Part shown: positions 1 through 9,837 of the stretch, one piece after another
Layout: each line of letters begins with the position of its first letter
Position numbering within the stretch: the stretch's first letter is position 1
Source of the DNA: Hydrangea macrophylla
Taxonomy: Eukaryota > Streptophyta > Magnoliopsida > Cornales > Hydrangeaceae
Length of the DNA stretch: 64,000 bases
Assembly: GCA_033977485.1 (NCBI GenBank)
Contig: CM066995.1
Location: 45,939,736-46,003,735 of the forward strand
Direction: 5' to 3'
Position numbers and translations under genes: made by a program
The notes under the pieces: model-generated
What the model saw: the letters and a program-made list of their open reading frames with translations, nothing else
What the model was told of the DNA's origin: nothing
Databases searched by the model: none

Positions 1-818
1 CCAAAATATTTACCAAACACTCATGGAGTTCATACAAAGAAAAATGTTATTCAAAGAGAGTACAAGTATGGATAACAAAGAAAATACTCTAGAGATTTAG
101 AGCATATTATATATAACCCAGTACCTAAAATAACCCCAAGCATAGCCCTGGCCTTTCTAAGCAAGCACTACCATTGTTCATAACCCAAGGCCAAACGTGA
201 CCTTAACTGGTTTTCCACCAAATTTTTCCATAAAAAGAATGTCCAATTGTGAGACATCTAAATGCGTACCCCACCCTTACTACCATTCGGCCGACTTCTA
301 CCCAATTCTTTATCTGTATGAAATAACATCAGTCCAGGCATCTTCTCATTGATGAGTCATGGGATCAGATGTCACCTCCTCATAGACTCCAGCAAACTCA
401 TGTAGACATCATGCTAACTATAGAATACTACTATACATTTCATTATATTTTATTAACTTTCTATCTTTGACTTTTCTTATATGTTTGTTTAATCTATATA
501 AAGCACATACATCACAACACAAACGGACACATGACATATTACTCATCAGACTTTTAGTTATTTATATCCTCACCCCTTGAAACTTCAATTATTATGATTT
601 TACCCTCCATCATTTTTCATACATTCCCTAAATTTAACTACACTAGTTTCTTTTATTTAATTTAAGGTCAGAGGATTACATCCTCCCCACCTTTTAGAAA
701 TTTTCTCGAAATTTAAATATAAATCGTTTGGTAAACAACTCCAAATTATGGAAATTATCATATTTGGTAAACATCCTCCCCACCTTTTATTTAATGTATA
801 GAAGGTCGGGGTGTTACA
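1..818 (-). repeat. Reverse-oriented gypsy LTR remnant, open at left edge
   Basis: Read on the minus strand this block begins at 818 with TGTAACACCCCGACC, a common start of plant Ty3/gypsy LTRs. A purine tract AAAAGGTGGGGAGGATG like a polypurine tract occurs twice (about 676-694 and 771-788). The rest is A/T-rich without an open frame. The outer end lies outside the window, so it could be a solo LTR or the end of a larger element. The family call rests only on the terminus and purine tract. Confidence 0.4.
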
Positions 819-2286
819 TATATATTCCATACAAGTGGGAAATTTATTTAGTCTTACCAACTGTATTAGTAATGAAAATAATCAAGAAGTCATTAAAATA
901 TTAAATGAAATAATGAAAGTGTTGGAAGTTCAATAGGTTTTATTATTATGTATATAAACATAAAAATGTTACAAAAATTTGAGAAAATGACACGTGGTAA
1001 AGTAGAAAAGTTTTTTTTTTTTTGCTTTGTCTTATATACGGAAAGATGCATTGAGACTTTCTATTTTTTTTTTCTCTCAATGATGAACAAATACAAGATG
1101 ATGAATTTCTATATTAAAATCCTTTATAAATCATTAATGAACCAATTCAAATTCGTGGATGCACAAACGGTCCTAAGCACATATATGGAAATGATCATAT
1201 ACAAGAGAAAATGTTATGACCTATCCTACTAATCTCAATGGATTGATTAGATTTTACTTTGCCATGGACGCTTAAAGGGCAATCGAGAGCACGCGACTCT
1301 TATTTTTGCAAGATCTGTGGTGAGTGTTAAATATTGTGCACATGCTTACCTCCATGTGCGAAAACGAACGTTGCTATGTTTTTATACCCATGATGCCCAA
1401 GGTCATAATGGAAAGATTAGTTATTAAAACATGAACTTCTTGTGGTTGGATGACAATTTGCACTGGTGGATTATGTTAAAATAAATATAGATGGAAGTTC
1501 TAAGCAAAATACAATAGGAGGTTTGTTCCTAATGCACCATATAGGTACCATTTTATTTGGTAATAAGGTTTTTATACTTCCATTTGATAGTAACAATGTT
1601 TCATTTAGAAGTAATTTTTTCAATTCTATTCAAAATAAAAAATAAAAATAAAAATTCTTGTTTTACTTCTCAAAATACCTAATTTGTAAGCAATTATAAT
1701 CTTGTATTATAAGTACACTCCCTAAAATCTTGTTTTGCTACATATGTTCAAGTGAGGGAAACAATTAAATATAGAAAAAGGTTTGCGTCGAGTTAATTGG
1801 ATATGTATGGTGTTAGAGTAACGTTATTAGGATACACATAGTGTTATTCGAAAATGTGACAAATCCATGTGCACAATTTTTTCTATGTAAAAGAATACTT
1901 GAACCAATCATGTAATAAAACAAAGTGTAACAAAGGTAAAATCAAGTGTATATGATGTATATACTCAATGAACTCTAACTAAGTGTACAAAAAACTAGAG
2001 TTTTCCGCCCAAGTAACACTCTTTTCTAAATTAATTCCCTATCTAATACTACGTGGAAAAGAATTCCACTCTAGCGCTCTTTTGACCACGCAGTGTTTAA
2101 CGCAGAAGCATTTCTTTTTCATTCAAATAATTTGAAATGATTCAACGAATGGCCGATGGGAACCTCAATCTGTCATTATCTAAATTGGTAATGACTTATG
2201 ACCATATTTTCGTGCAGATATATTTCACTACTATTCAACCAAGATGCAAGCTCAGGAGTGGACGGTCCGTTTATGGACTAGGTTAT
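819..2286. other. A/T-rich intergenic DNA, no gene recognised
   Basis: Only short, low-complexity open frames occur here and none has a recognisable domain. There is no clear TIR, LTR terminus or RNA gene. It is probably decayed repeat DNA. Confidence 0.4.
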
Positions 2287-2374
2287 TAGTGACGATTTTT
2301 TTGTCTCTAAAGGTGCAGTACACATTCAGCGATGAATTTTTCATCACTAATTGTCTTTTTTTTTCGTCACTAAA
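2287..2374. mobile_element. Short TIR element (MITE-like), tentative
   Basis: The ends TAGTGACGA and TCGTCACTA form inverted repeats around about 70 bp of T-rich DNA, with a second internal inverted pair (GCGATGAA / TCATCACT). No convincing target duplication was found. The GTGACGA-type terminus resembles small non-autonomous DNA elements in plants. Confidence 0.35.
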
Positions 2375-3017
2375 GATTTGGTGAGTAAACGGATGCCCAC
2401 TCTCGAGCCTTGCCGATCTAACCAAATCAAAGATTCAAAACCTAATTGAGAAACACTAGAAGTTTAGATATTTTCATATACTAGGTACGATATGCTACAT
2501 ATGCTGATGTAATATCCTATAGACAGCCAATGAGAGTAGCTTGTTTGGGTGGGACCTATGTTTGGGGACCCCAAAATAATGAGATCCTCTTGAAAATACG
2601 AGCATGGGTTGGACTTAAATAACCCACTCTTATTGGTTGCATGGTATCACGTCAGCATGCCACGTGTTATCCTAAAATTACACAAAAACTAATCCTAGAA
2701 ATTAATTATGTAACCATTCATTTGCTGAAAAGTTTAAATTGTACTAACTTGAAATCCTATGATACATCTTAGTTGTTTTGGTTAAATCATACATTCTAGA
2801 AATTTTGGTACCAAAATATTATAACTTGGTCCCAAAATCTTGGAACCTATATGTAACATTTTGTAAAAAAAAGTAAAAATTATATTAGAATGCATATTTA
2901 GAATAAATTGCTAATAGAGATGATCATGCAGTTACAATCGATAAGCAATAGGTTGTCATTCCAAACAATTGTTAGCTACTTTAAATATAGTCAAGGGGCA
3001 GCTGGACTTTATAGTAG
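2375..3017. other. Intergenic DNA with weak foldback, no gene
   Basis: A weak inverted pair (CAGCCAATGAGAGT near 2525 and ACTCTTATTGGTTGC near 2626) could be an old MITE, but no target duplication is visible. No coding signal was seen. Confidence 0.3.
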
Positions 3018-3841
3018 GGCTGCAACTCGAGCAGGCTAGGCTTCATTTTAGGTAAATTTGAGCTTGACATGAGATTTAGTAGAATTATCCCGAACCTATT
3101 ATGTCCCGGAACAATAAAAATAGAGAAAAATAAAATTTTCTTTTTGGGTCCATAGGAAATGACTGTTGAAGTCACAGAATTGTCCACATCACACAGTACT
3201 AGTCAACAGACAACTAAAGCGAACAGTGATATAATACAACTAAAAATAATATAAACGTCCTAGCTATTACATCCAAGTTTATAATAAAACAAGTCTTAAG
3301 GCAACACATGCCCAAATTACAAATGTATAAATAAAGTCTGACAGTAAAATAGCAACTACTATATATCTCTGTCTTTAGCTGGCGTATACGTAATCGTCAG
3401 CATGGAAGTCCTCCCTGGTATATCCGTCCTCAGTGGGGCCACCCTCTGTGTATTCCCCTTTCGTGTAGTAGCCATGTCATAAGAAGCATCATATGCAGTA
3501 TTAGGAACATGGTAGTCTGGACGGGGAATATCCAGGCAATAATGGCCGTCAGTTTACTGAGAGCTAAGTGAATAAAAACTAACAAAGTATCAATTTTATA
3601 AAGTAGTAACAAGTTATAAAATGATTAAGATATAGTTCTACCATAGTATCTTCCTCTTATTAGAACCATTCGTTACCCGATTCCATGTCTTATCATTCAA
3701 AGACTTATCCTTGTTGACTTATAAGAAACAGTCCACCGCATGTTAAGGATTTAATGCTTTGAGCAAACACACATTAGTTCTATTACCACGACTTAATGAT
3801 GTCTACCAGTAATCTTGGTCCACTACTTTTAAAGATATATG

Positions 3842-3846
3842 ACCAG
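3842..3846. repeat. Element A target-site duplication, left (ACCAG)
   Basis: ACCAG directly precedes the 5' LTR and is repeated exactly at 18559-18563 directly after the 3' LTR. This proves that the two LTRs belong to one insertion. Confidence 0.95.
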
Positions 3847-4194
3847 TGTAACACCCTGTATTTTTATTTTCATTTATAAATAAATACTGCATTTCATTTT
3901 CCATGAATATTCGATTTAATTTCTCTTTGTAATATTTATATCTGGGGTCAAACTGTAATTTCCATAAATATAGAAAAATATTTCCTATGGTTTCAAAATC
4001 GATATCTATATTTTTGTATAAACCGGGAATTTAATTCCTACATTAATATAATTTTCTGTATTTTTATATCAACCGTAAAATACCAGTTTTGATTTAAATC
4101 TGCGACTATACCGCGACTTGGGTGTGGGAGCACGTGAGCTCAACCACACCGTGCGTTTTCCATGGCTTTCTTGGAGCCCAATTTGGACTCTCCC

Positions 4195-4202
4195 TATAAA
4201 TA
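4195..4202 (+). promoter_or_regulatory. TATA box of element A 5' LTR
   Basis: TATAAATA in the context CTCCCTATAAATATATC is followed by a CT-rich leader. The same site occurs at 16464-16471 in the 3' LTR. It is the best candidate for the element's transcription start; the start itself cannot be read from sequence. Confidence 0.65.
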
Positions 4203-4630
4203 TATCTATATCACTCTCAGACTCTCAATTTTCTCTCCAAAACTCTCTGAGACTCTCAATTCTCTCAATCTCCCTCTAATTCTCTCTTCCTCTCAAGAAA
4301 CACACATAACACACATACAGTATATACATATACATATACACTTACACACATACATAGCTATATCTCAAGATCTTGTGAACGAAGGAGTAAATTCTCAAAG
4401 GCGGAATATTACGGCGGAAATTCTCGGTCTTAAATTCTCTGTGTAATCACCTCGGTGAGCATTATAAACTCACTCGCCACGTATATATATGTATATTTTA
4501 GTGTATAAGGGTGTGTATATGTGTATATGTATAGATACACCATGGGAGCTTTGAAAATGGAGTTTTACAAAAGTTAACCAAAATGAAATTTGTGAATTAG
4601 GAATGGAAGATCTTAGTCCCAATAAGCTGT

Positions 4631-4641
4631 GGTTCGAATCC
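4631..4641 (+). promoter_or_regulatory. Perfect pol III B-box-like word in LTR
   Basis: GGTTCGAATCC matches the tRNA B-box consensus exactly and is preserved in the other LTR at 16908-16918. No good A box stands at the usual distance, so this may be chance or a relic of a tRNA-derived sequence. Confidence 0.25.
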
Positions 4642-4886
4642 TACGCAGTATTTCGTCCGTATCGCGACGTACCGTTGATTTTAAGTTTTGACACCCTTAC
4701 TTTAATCACGAATATCTGGAGATATAATCCGTATTAGTTAAAATTGATCGCGTATTCTTAATCTACGCAAAAAACCGAAGAGATCCATATATTGCACGAC
4801 ATATTTGAGACAGAATCTGAAAATGGGTAAAATTCAGTTTAATAACCAGAAATAGGGGAAAAACGAAGAAGATGACATTCAGCAAC

Positions 4887-5047
4887 AACTCGCGCGCGCA
4901 ACCCGCTTGCGCGAGGCTCGCTCGCGCGGCCCGCTCGCGCGAACCCTTTCCCCCCTTCGCTCGCGCGACCAGTCCTCCCCCTTCGCTCGCGCGACCCGCT
5001 CGCGCGACATCCCCTCTCCCTCGCTTGCGCGATCCGCTCGCGCGAGG
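4887..5047 (+). repeat. TCGCGCGA palindrome cluster in A 5' LTR
   Basis: About ten GC-rich units of the form CGCTCGCGCGA sit within 160 bp of otherwise A/T-rich LTR. The core TCGCGCGA is a perfect palindrome. Arg/Ala-rich open frames on both strands here are by-products of the repeat. Confidence 0.85.
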
Positions 5048-5168
5048 TGGCAGTTTGTATAATTTTTGGTAAGGGACTGTTTGGAAAAGATTTTGAAAAT
5101 TTTTATAGAACTGTTTGACAAATATACTGTTTTAAAGGCTCACTGTTAGAAATTGGACTTACTAGAAC

Positions 5169-5173
5169 GTTTA
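5169..5173. repeat. Target-site duplication of B solo LTR (GTTTA)
   Basis: GTTTA before the solo LTR is repeated at 7486-7490. The uninterrupted 3' LTR of element A has a single GTTTA at the equivalent place (about 17438-17442), which shows directly that the 5' LTR was intact before the insertion. Confidence 0.95.
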
Positions 5174-5264
5174 TGTAATACCCTGTATTTTGATATATTA
5201 GTAAGACCCGGTATTTCATTTTTATACTCGTATAAACTTTCTCTTCCTTTTGGTAAATTTTGAT

Positions 5265-5482
5265 ACCAATCGATTGACATATTCCCAATCGATTGACACT
5301 TTTCTGATACCAATCGATTGATAAGTTATCCCAATCGATTTACATTCAACCGACTGAAAGTGATGACGTGTCAAACATTCCAATCGATTGCCATTCATCT
5401 CAATCGATTGACATTGTTTTCAATCGATTGACTACAAATATCTGTTACCAATCGATTGACTGGTGTCTCAATCGATTGACAT
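5265..5482 (+). repeat. CAATCGATTG palindrome cluster upstream of TATA (B)
   Basis: About nine copies of the 10-bp perfect palindrome CAATCGATTG, usually followed by ACAT, are spread over 218 bp and end about 60 bp before the TATA box. Spacing is irregular (about 18-50 bp), so this is a cluster of sites rather than a simple tandem repeat. Confidence 0.9.
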
Positions 5483-5541
5483 AACCTGAGAAATGTTTTC
5501 TTCTTTCCTTCAGCTTTAAACGCGTGGCACTCCCATACCCC

Positions 5542-5549
5542 TATATATA
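5542..5549 (+). promoter_or_regulatory. TATA box of B solo LTR
   Basis: TATATATA follows the palindrome cluster and precedes a GA-rich leader (about 5580-5790). The equivalent TATA-type site is found in the other two B LTRs. Confidence 0.55.
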
Positions 5550-5953
5550 CTCGTCCATTTGTGGCCTTGGGTCACTTTGGCAGCTTGAGAGAGAGAGATA
5601 TATACCTCTTGTAAGATATATACACATATATATATCTCTATATCTACACATATATACACACCCTCACACACACTCACTGCCGTGGCAGCTGGGAGGAAGG
5701 AGAAGAAGCAGAAAGAAGAAGGAAGAAGAAAAGAGGAGACAGAGAGGGTAGGCAGAGACAGATAGGAAGAAGAAGAGAAGAAGCTTGGGAGTTTCAAACT
5801 TAAACACCACCCAAACGCACCCTAGGTGAGTTCTAACTCACTTGGTCTCTTTATGTGATGTTTATGCAAGTTATTACGATGTTTAGATGGGTTAAATGCC
5901 TGTAGTGCACGGTTATATATGCTGTTTTTACAAACTGCTGGAGAAGACGTAGT

Positions 5954-6205
5954 TCCAATCGATTGACATGATCTCAATCGATTGACATCAGTTGCATCCC
6001 AATCGATTGAATAGGATTTCAATCGATTGACATTGTTCCAATCGATTGACATGATCTCAATCGATTGACATCAGTTGCATCCCAATCGATTGAATAGGAT
6101 TTCAATCGATTGACATTGTTCCAATCGATTGACATGTTTATCAATCGATTGACATAACTTTTGTTCCAATCGATTGAACTTTTGTTCCAATCGATTGACA
6201 TGATC
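5954..6205 (+). repeat. Second CAATCGATTG cluster with 83-bp duplication (B)
   Basis: About a dozen copies of CAATCGATTGA sit downstream of the leader. The first part contains a tandem duplication with an 83-bp period (5955 pairs with 6038), each copy holding four palindromes. Open frames that read repeated SIDWN or VNRL peptides on the minus strand come from the repeat and are not genes. Confidence 0.9.
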
Positions 6206-6514
6206 AGTACATGGTTTCCTTTGCCTGTTTATTATATAAGAGGTTTAGTTGTTCGATTTCTAATTCGGAATTCCATTATGCGATTATGGGGTAGACAGGA
6301 GAAATGTGACACCAAAGATTTATGGATAATGAATAAAAAGTAATATGAAGACGTGGGTTGACGTGTTGTTTCTGATATAAGTTCGATATCTGTTTCTTTT
6401 AATCCGAGTAGTCAGGCCACATTGGGAATTGTCATGTGTCGATGTAGAATGGAACGTAAGTAGGTTTGGTAAGTTCCGGGAATGGTACGTGGATGGATGA
6501 TTGGTCATGATATG

Positions 6515-6830
6515 CTCTTAAAAGCGGTGAACCGGACCATGATTCTTAAAAGCGGTGAGCTGGACCAAGAAGTCTTAAGATAGACTGGATGATCTGTGAT
6601 ATGCTCTTAAAAGCGGTGAACCGGACCATGGTTCTTAAAAGCGGTGAGCTGGGATCACTAGTAGATGACGTTAAGTCGTGGCAATAGATTGATATGCCTT
6701 GTTCGAAACGTTATATCCCTGAAATGCGGTGAACAGGACCATTGTTCTTAAAAGCTGGGGACAGACTGACGTGAAGTCCATGACATGCGGTGAGCAGGAC
6801 CATTGCTCTTAAAAGCGATGGACAGAATAA
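6515..6830 (+). repeat. Degenerate CTTAAAAGCGGTGA repeats in B LTR
   Basis: The phrase CTTAAAAGCGGTGA(A/G)C(C/T)GGACCA recurs about seven times with drift. The same phrase appears on the opposite strand in the reverse B copy at 18560-18680, so it is a family feature. Function unknown. Confidence 0.8.
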
Positions 6831-7647
6831 GGGTGTATCCCTAGAGTTAAACGATTGAGTCTGTTCATGACATCTGAATACGTTGAGTTCGGTATTTGAG
6901 TAATAAGACGATAAGGGTCGGTTTATAAGAATGAATAGAAGAACAAGATAATGCTATTTTATAATAAGATGTTAACTCTTGTTTTTATAAGCTTGTGTTT
7001 ACTTCAGATAACTGGTACCTCGTTAGTTTATGCTCACTCAGCTCTCAGTAAGCTGACGGCCTTTTATTGCCTGGACATTCCCCGTCCAGAATATCCTGCC
7101 CCTTGTTTTACAGGTGATGACCAGTACACTGATGAGTGTTATCCAGAGGAAGGCCCCACCGATGACGATTACACCAGGAAGGATTATCCTTATGCCAGTT
7201 GAAGACTGAAGATGTTATAATTAGATTTAATTTCAGTTGTTCTGTTAAACTTTTGTTAATGGGTACTTGGGCATTTGTTGTCTTCAGACCTGTTGTGATC
7301 CTGTGGACCATACTCTGATATTTTGTAATAGTTAACACTGTGTGTTATTCTCAGTTGGTTACTGTTGCTTTTCTTTTGGACTAGTACTGTGTGGTGTGGA
7401 TTATTAGTGACTTTCACCTGTCATTCCTTATGGACCCATAAAGGAAATTTATTTTTCTCTATTTATGCTGCTCCGGGGCGTGACAGTTTAAGACCGAGAC
7501 ATATATTGAACAAATATCCAGCTTTGAGATTATTAACTGTTACTACAAACTGTGAACATTGACATACATATTAGGGTCGAGGTTGTGTTAACATGCATGT
7601 GTGTGAGGAATCGTGAAAAGAGTAAAGAGTGGCGGTCTGGTGTGCGA

Positions 7648-8010
7648 CCTCAATATCGATCGGATATTATTCCTGGTATTGGAGGCGACAGTGTTGAGTT
7701 ACGGCTTAGATATCGATCGGACATTATTCCTGGTATCTAGGGCGCTCGTTTTGGATATCAATCGGATATTATTCCTGGTATCCGAAATGATGGTATTGAG
7801 TTACGGCTTAGATATCGATCGGATATTATTCCTGGTATCTAGGGCGCTTGTTTCGGATATCGATCGGATATTATTCCTGGTATCCGAAATAATGGTATTG
7901 AGTGCGGCTTAGATATCGATCGGATATTATTCCTGGTATCTGAAGCGATGGTATGGTGTGTTGTTTTGGATATCGATCGGATATTATTCCTGGTATCTGA
8001 GGTAATGGTT
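7648..8010 (+). repeat. GATATCGATCGGATATTATT repeat array (A 5' LTR)
   Basis: Seven units containing GATATCGATCGGATATTATT followed by CCTGGTATC, spaced about 45-58 bp apart. GATATC and GGTATC can pair to form a short hairpin. The array is kept in the 3' LTR (17603-17965). An open frame reading repeated DRILFLVS comes from the repeat. Confidence 0.85.
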
Positions 8011-8602
8011 TTGTTGAATCAAGTTTGTTGAGAGAAAAGAGTCAAAAAGATGAGATAGTACATTGTTCATGCACGGTCGCATATTTATTGCTTACTTTAT
8101 TCCCCCGTGACTTATGTTGGAATTGGAACCTTGAATCTATTGCTTTTAAAGTTAAATTGTACCGTTGCTTATATATACATTGCGAGCACTTGTTTATTTT
8201 GCTCACCAGCTTGCATAAGCTGACGGCGTTGATGCGTCATGGACTATATGTCCAGATTTTCAGGGTCAGGAGCAGCCAGGGTACTTCGATTATGCTAGTT
8301 AGAGGCAGGGGACTTTCCAGGAGGCCGCTTTATATTTCTCATGTCTTTTATTTTCGGGTTGTAATAAACTAGCTTCAGACTTTTGTTTTAGGGCGTTTGT
8401 GCCTAAGACCTGAACTTATGTAATAGTTTAGTAAGTTTTAATTTTGGAGCTTATGTTTTATTAGTAACCTTTCTTTAGAAATGCTGTTTAAGTTAATTGT
8501 TGCAGGGACAATTGGTCATACTCACTTGTCACGACCTACGAGTCCATAAAGGAAATTAAATGCTTTCCTGTATTATGCTACGCCTGGGCGTGACAGGCTT
8601 TT

Positions 8603-8618
8603 TGGTATCAGAGCCAGG
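8603..8618 (+). other. Element A primer-binding site (initiator tRNA-Met)
   Basis: TGGTATCAGAGCCAGG lies 7 nt after the 5' LTR end. TGGTATCAGAGC is the complement of the 3' end of plant initiator tRNA-Met, the usual primer of chromoviruses. Confidence 0.9.
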
Positions 8619-8795
8619 TTGTGGCTCGACCAATTGTCCAATACACATAGGATCTCCCGTTAAGATAGAATTAAGATAAGATAGTTCGACTTCATTCCGT
8701 GTTTAGTCGCTTTCTATCGTTTAGAATTTTCTTTTTCTTTCCGAGAGTTTGACCGTATTCTGTTGATTGATGGATAGGTACATTTCTCTTAAGAT

Positions 8796-9837
8796 ATGGC
8801 TGGAAGAAATCTCAGGAATCGTCCCGCTATTGAAGATGCACCCTCGGTAATAGATCCAACCGGAATGTTTGAGGCTTTTGTAAGAAGATTGGAGAGGGTT
8901 AGTGATCAGAATGCGAGGAACAATAATCAGAATGGAAATCATAACGGGAATGGGAGGCAAGCCCACCAGACTGGAGACAAGCTTCTCAAGGAGTTTCGCA
9001 CCCTGCGACCTGAGTATTTTGCTGGGACTGATGAACCCTGGCAAGCGGAACAGTGGCTACGCCAGATGGAGCGTATCTTTGAGACCATAGAGTGCACTGA
9101 TCTGGAGAAGAAGCGTCTGGCTATCTTTCAGCTGTCTTATGCAGCGGCTGATTGGTGGGATGCTGAAAAGGCAACCATAGGGGAAGAAGCTGCAAGGAGA
9201 ATGCCGTGGGTGGTGTTCAAGGAAAGGTTTCTCGAGAAGTATTTTCCTGAAGAAGAGAAGGACAAGAGAGAGAAAGAGTTTATGGAATTGACTCAAGGAA
9301 ATCTGATTGTCCGTGAGTACACTACTCGGTTTGAGCGTCTGTCTCGCTTTGCTCCACATATGGTGGACACACCCCAGAGAAAAATCAAGAAGTATCACCG
9401 GGGTCTCAACTTGTCTCTCCGACATCTGACTATGGGGCATTTGGGCCAGTCATTTGAAGCCCTGGTGAGATTGGCTACGGGATTAGAGAATGATGGTTGT
9501 CAGAATTCGAAGCCGTTTGGAAATCGACCTCCGCAGAAGGGTTATTCTGGACAGAAATCAAGGTACCCTCAGGGGCAGAAAAGGACCTGGGATGGAGGGA
9601 AGAAACCTCAACAGACACAAGCAGTACAACAATATCCGCCTCGAGCAATAGGAGGGAACAACAACAATAACTGCTTCAATTGTGGTAATCCCGGTCACCG
9701 AGCTAAAGATTGCAGACTGACTAGGCGTGCTGATCGTCCAGGAGTTGTGTGCTATAATTGTGGCATGCCAGGTCACATAAGTTCGGAACGCAAGGCTCCT
9801 AGGAGAGGCAATTACGGTCAGCAAGGACAGGCCCGCT
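8796..9837 (+). pseudogene. gag: Element A gag (cut by solo LTR)
   Basis: It encodes the capsid-nucleocapsid polyprotein that forms virus-like particles. It starts at the first ATG after the leader; residues about 85-185 form the retrotransposon Gag domain (WLRQMERIFE, then a FKERFLEKYFPE segment). Two zinc knuckles follow: CFNCGNPGHRAKDC at residues 293-306 is complete, whereas the second, starting at residue 319, has Arg at residue 332 where the last Cys should be. The frame continues past 9837 only into the inserted LTR. Without the insertion it would join the protease at 12643 in the same frame. So this copy cannot make Gag-Pol. Confidence 0.92.

Larger units (their letters stand above)
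5174..7485 (+). mobile_element. Family B solo LTR inside A 5' LTR
   Basis: A 2312-bp sequence with LTR ends TGTAATACCC...GGGCGTGACA, flanked by a perfect 5-bp TSD and lacking any internal region. It was therefore left by recombination between the LTRs of a full element. Contents in order: palindrome cluster, TATA box, GA-rich leader, second palindrome cluster, AAAAGCGGTGA-type repeats and a stem-loop CAGCT-N7-AGCTG (7039-7055) followed by ACGGC. The 3' terminal 80 bp resemble those of element A, so B is probably also Tekay-like. Confidence 0.95.
3847..8595 (+). repeat. Element A 5' LTR (split by B solo LTR)
   Basis: It runs from TGTAACACCC to GGGCGTGACA. Without the solo LTR and its duplicated GTTTA it is about 2.43 kb, matching the 3' LTR (2442 bp). 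In order it contains a TATA box, a CT-rich leader, a TCGCGCGA palindrome cluster, the inserted B LTR, seven copies of a GATATCGATC-containing repeat, and a CAGCTT-GCAT-AAGCTG stem-loop followed by ACGGC (8207-8222). Confidence 0.95.

Noticed and set aside
948..1232. A 94-residue open frame
   Set aside because: Low-complexity A/T-rich composition, no domain, no promoter or splice context.
2525..2640. MITE with arms CAGCCAATGAGAGT / ACTCTTATTGGTTGC
   Set aside because: The arms are short and no target duplication was found.
4872..5121. Arg/Ala-rich open frames on both strands
   Set aside because: They are produced by the GC-rich TCGCGCGA repeats; the same happens at 17040-17393, 23997-24351 and 51678-52032.
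5954..6205. Repeats with unique spacers resembling a CRISPR array
   Set aside because: The 10-bp palindrome and irregular spacing lie inside a plant LTR. Nothing else suggests CRISPR.
7552..7912. Open frames with repeated DRILFLVS or YRSDIIPGI
   Set aside because: They come from the GATATCGATC tandem repeat and lack any gene context.
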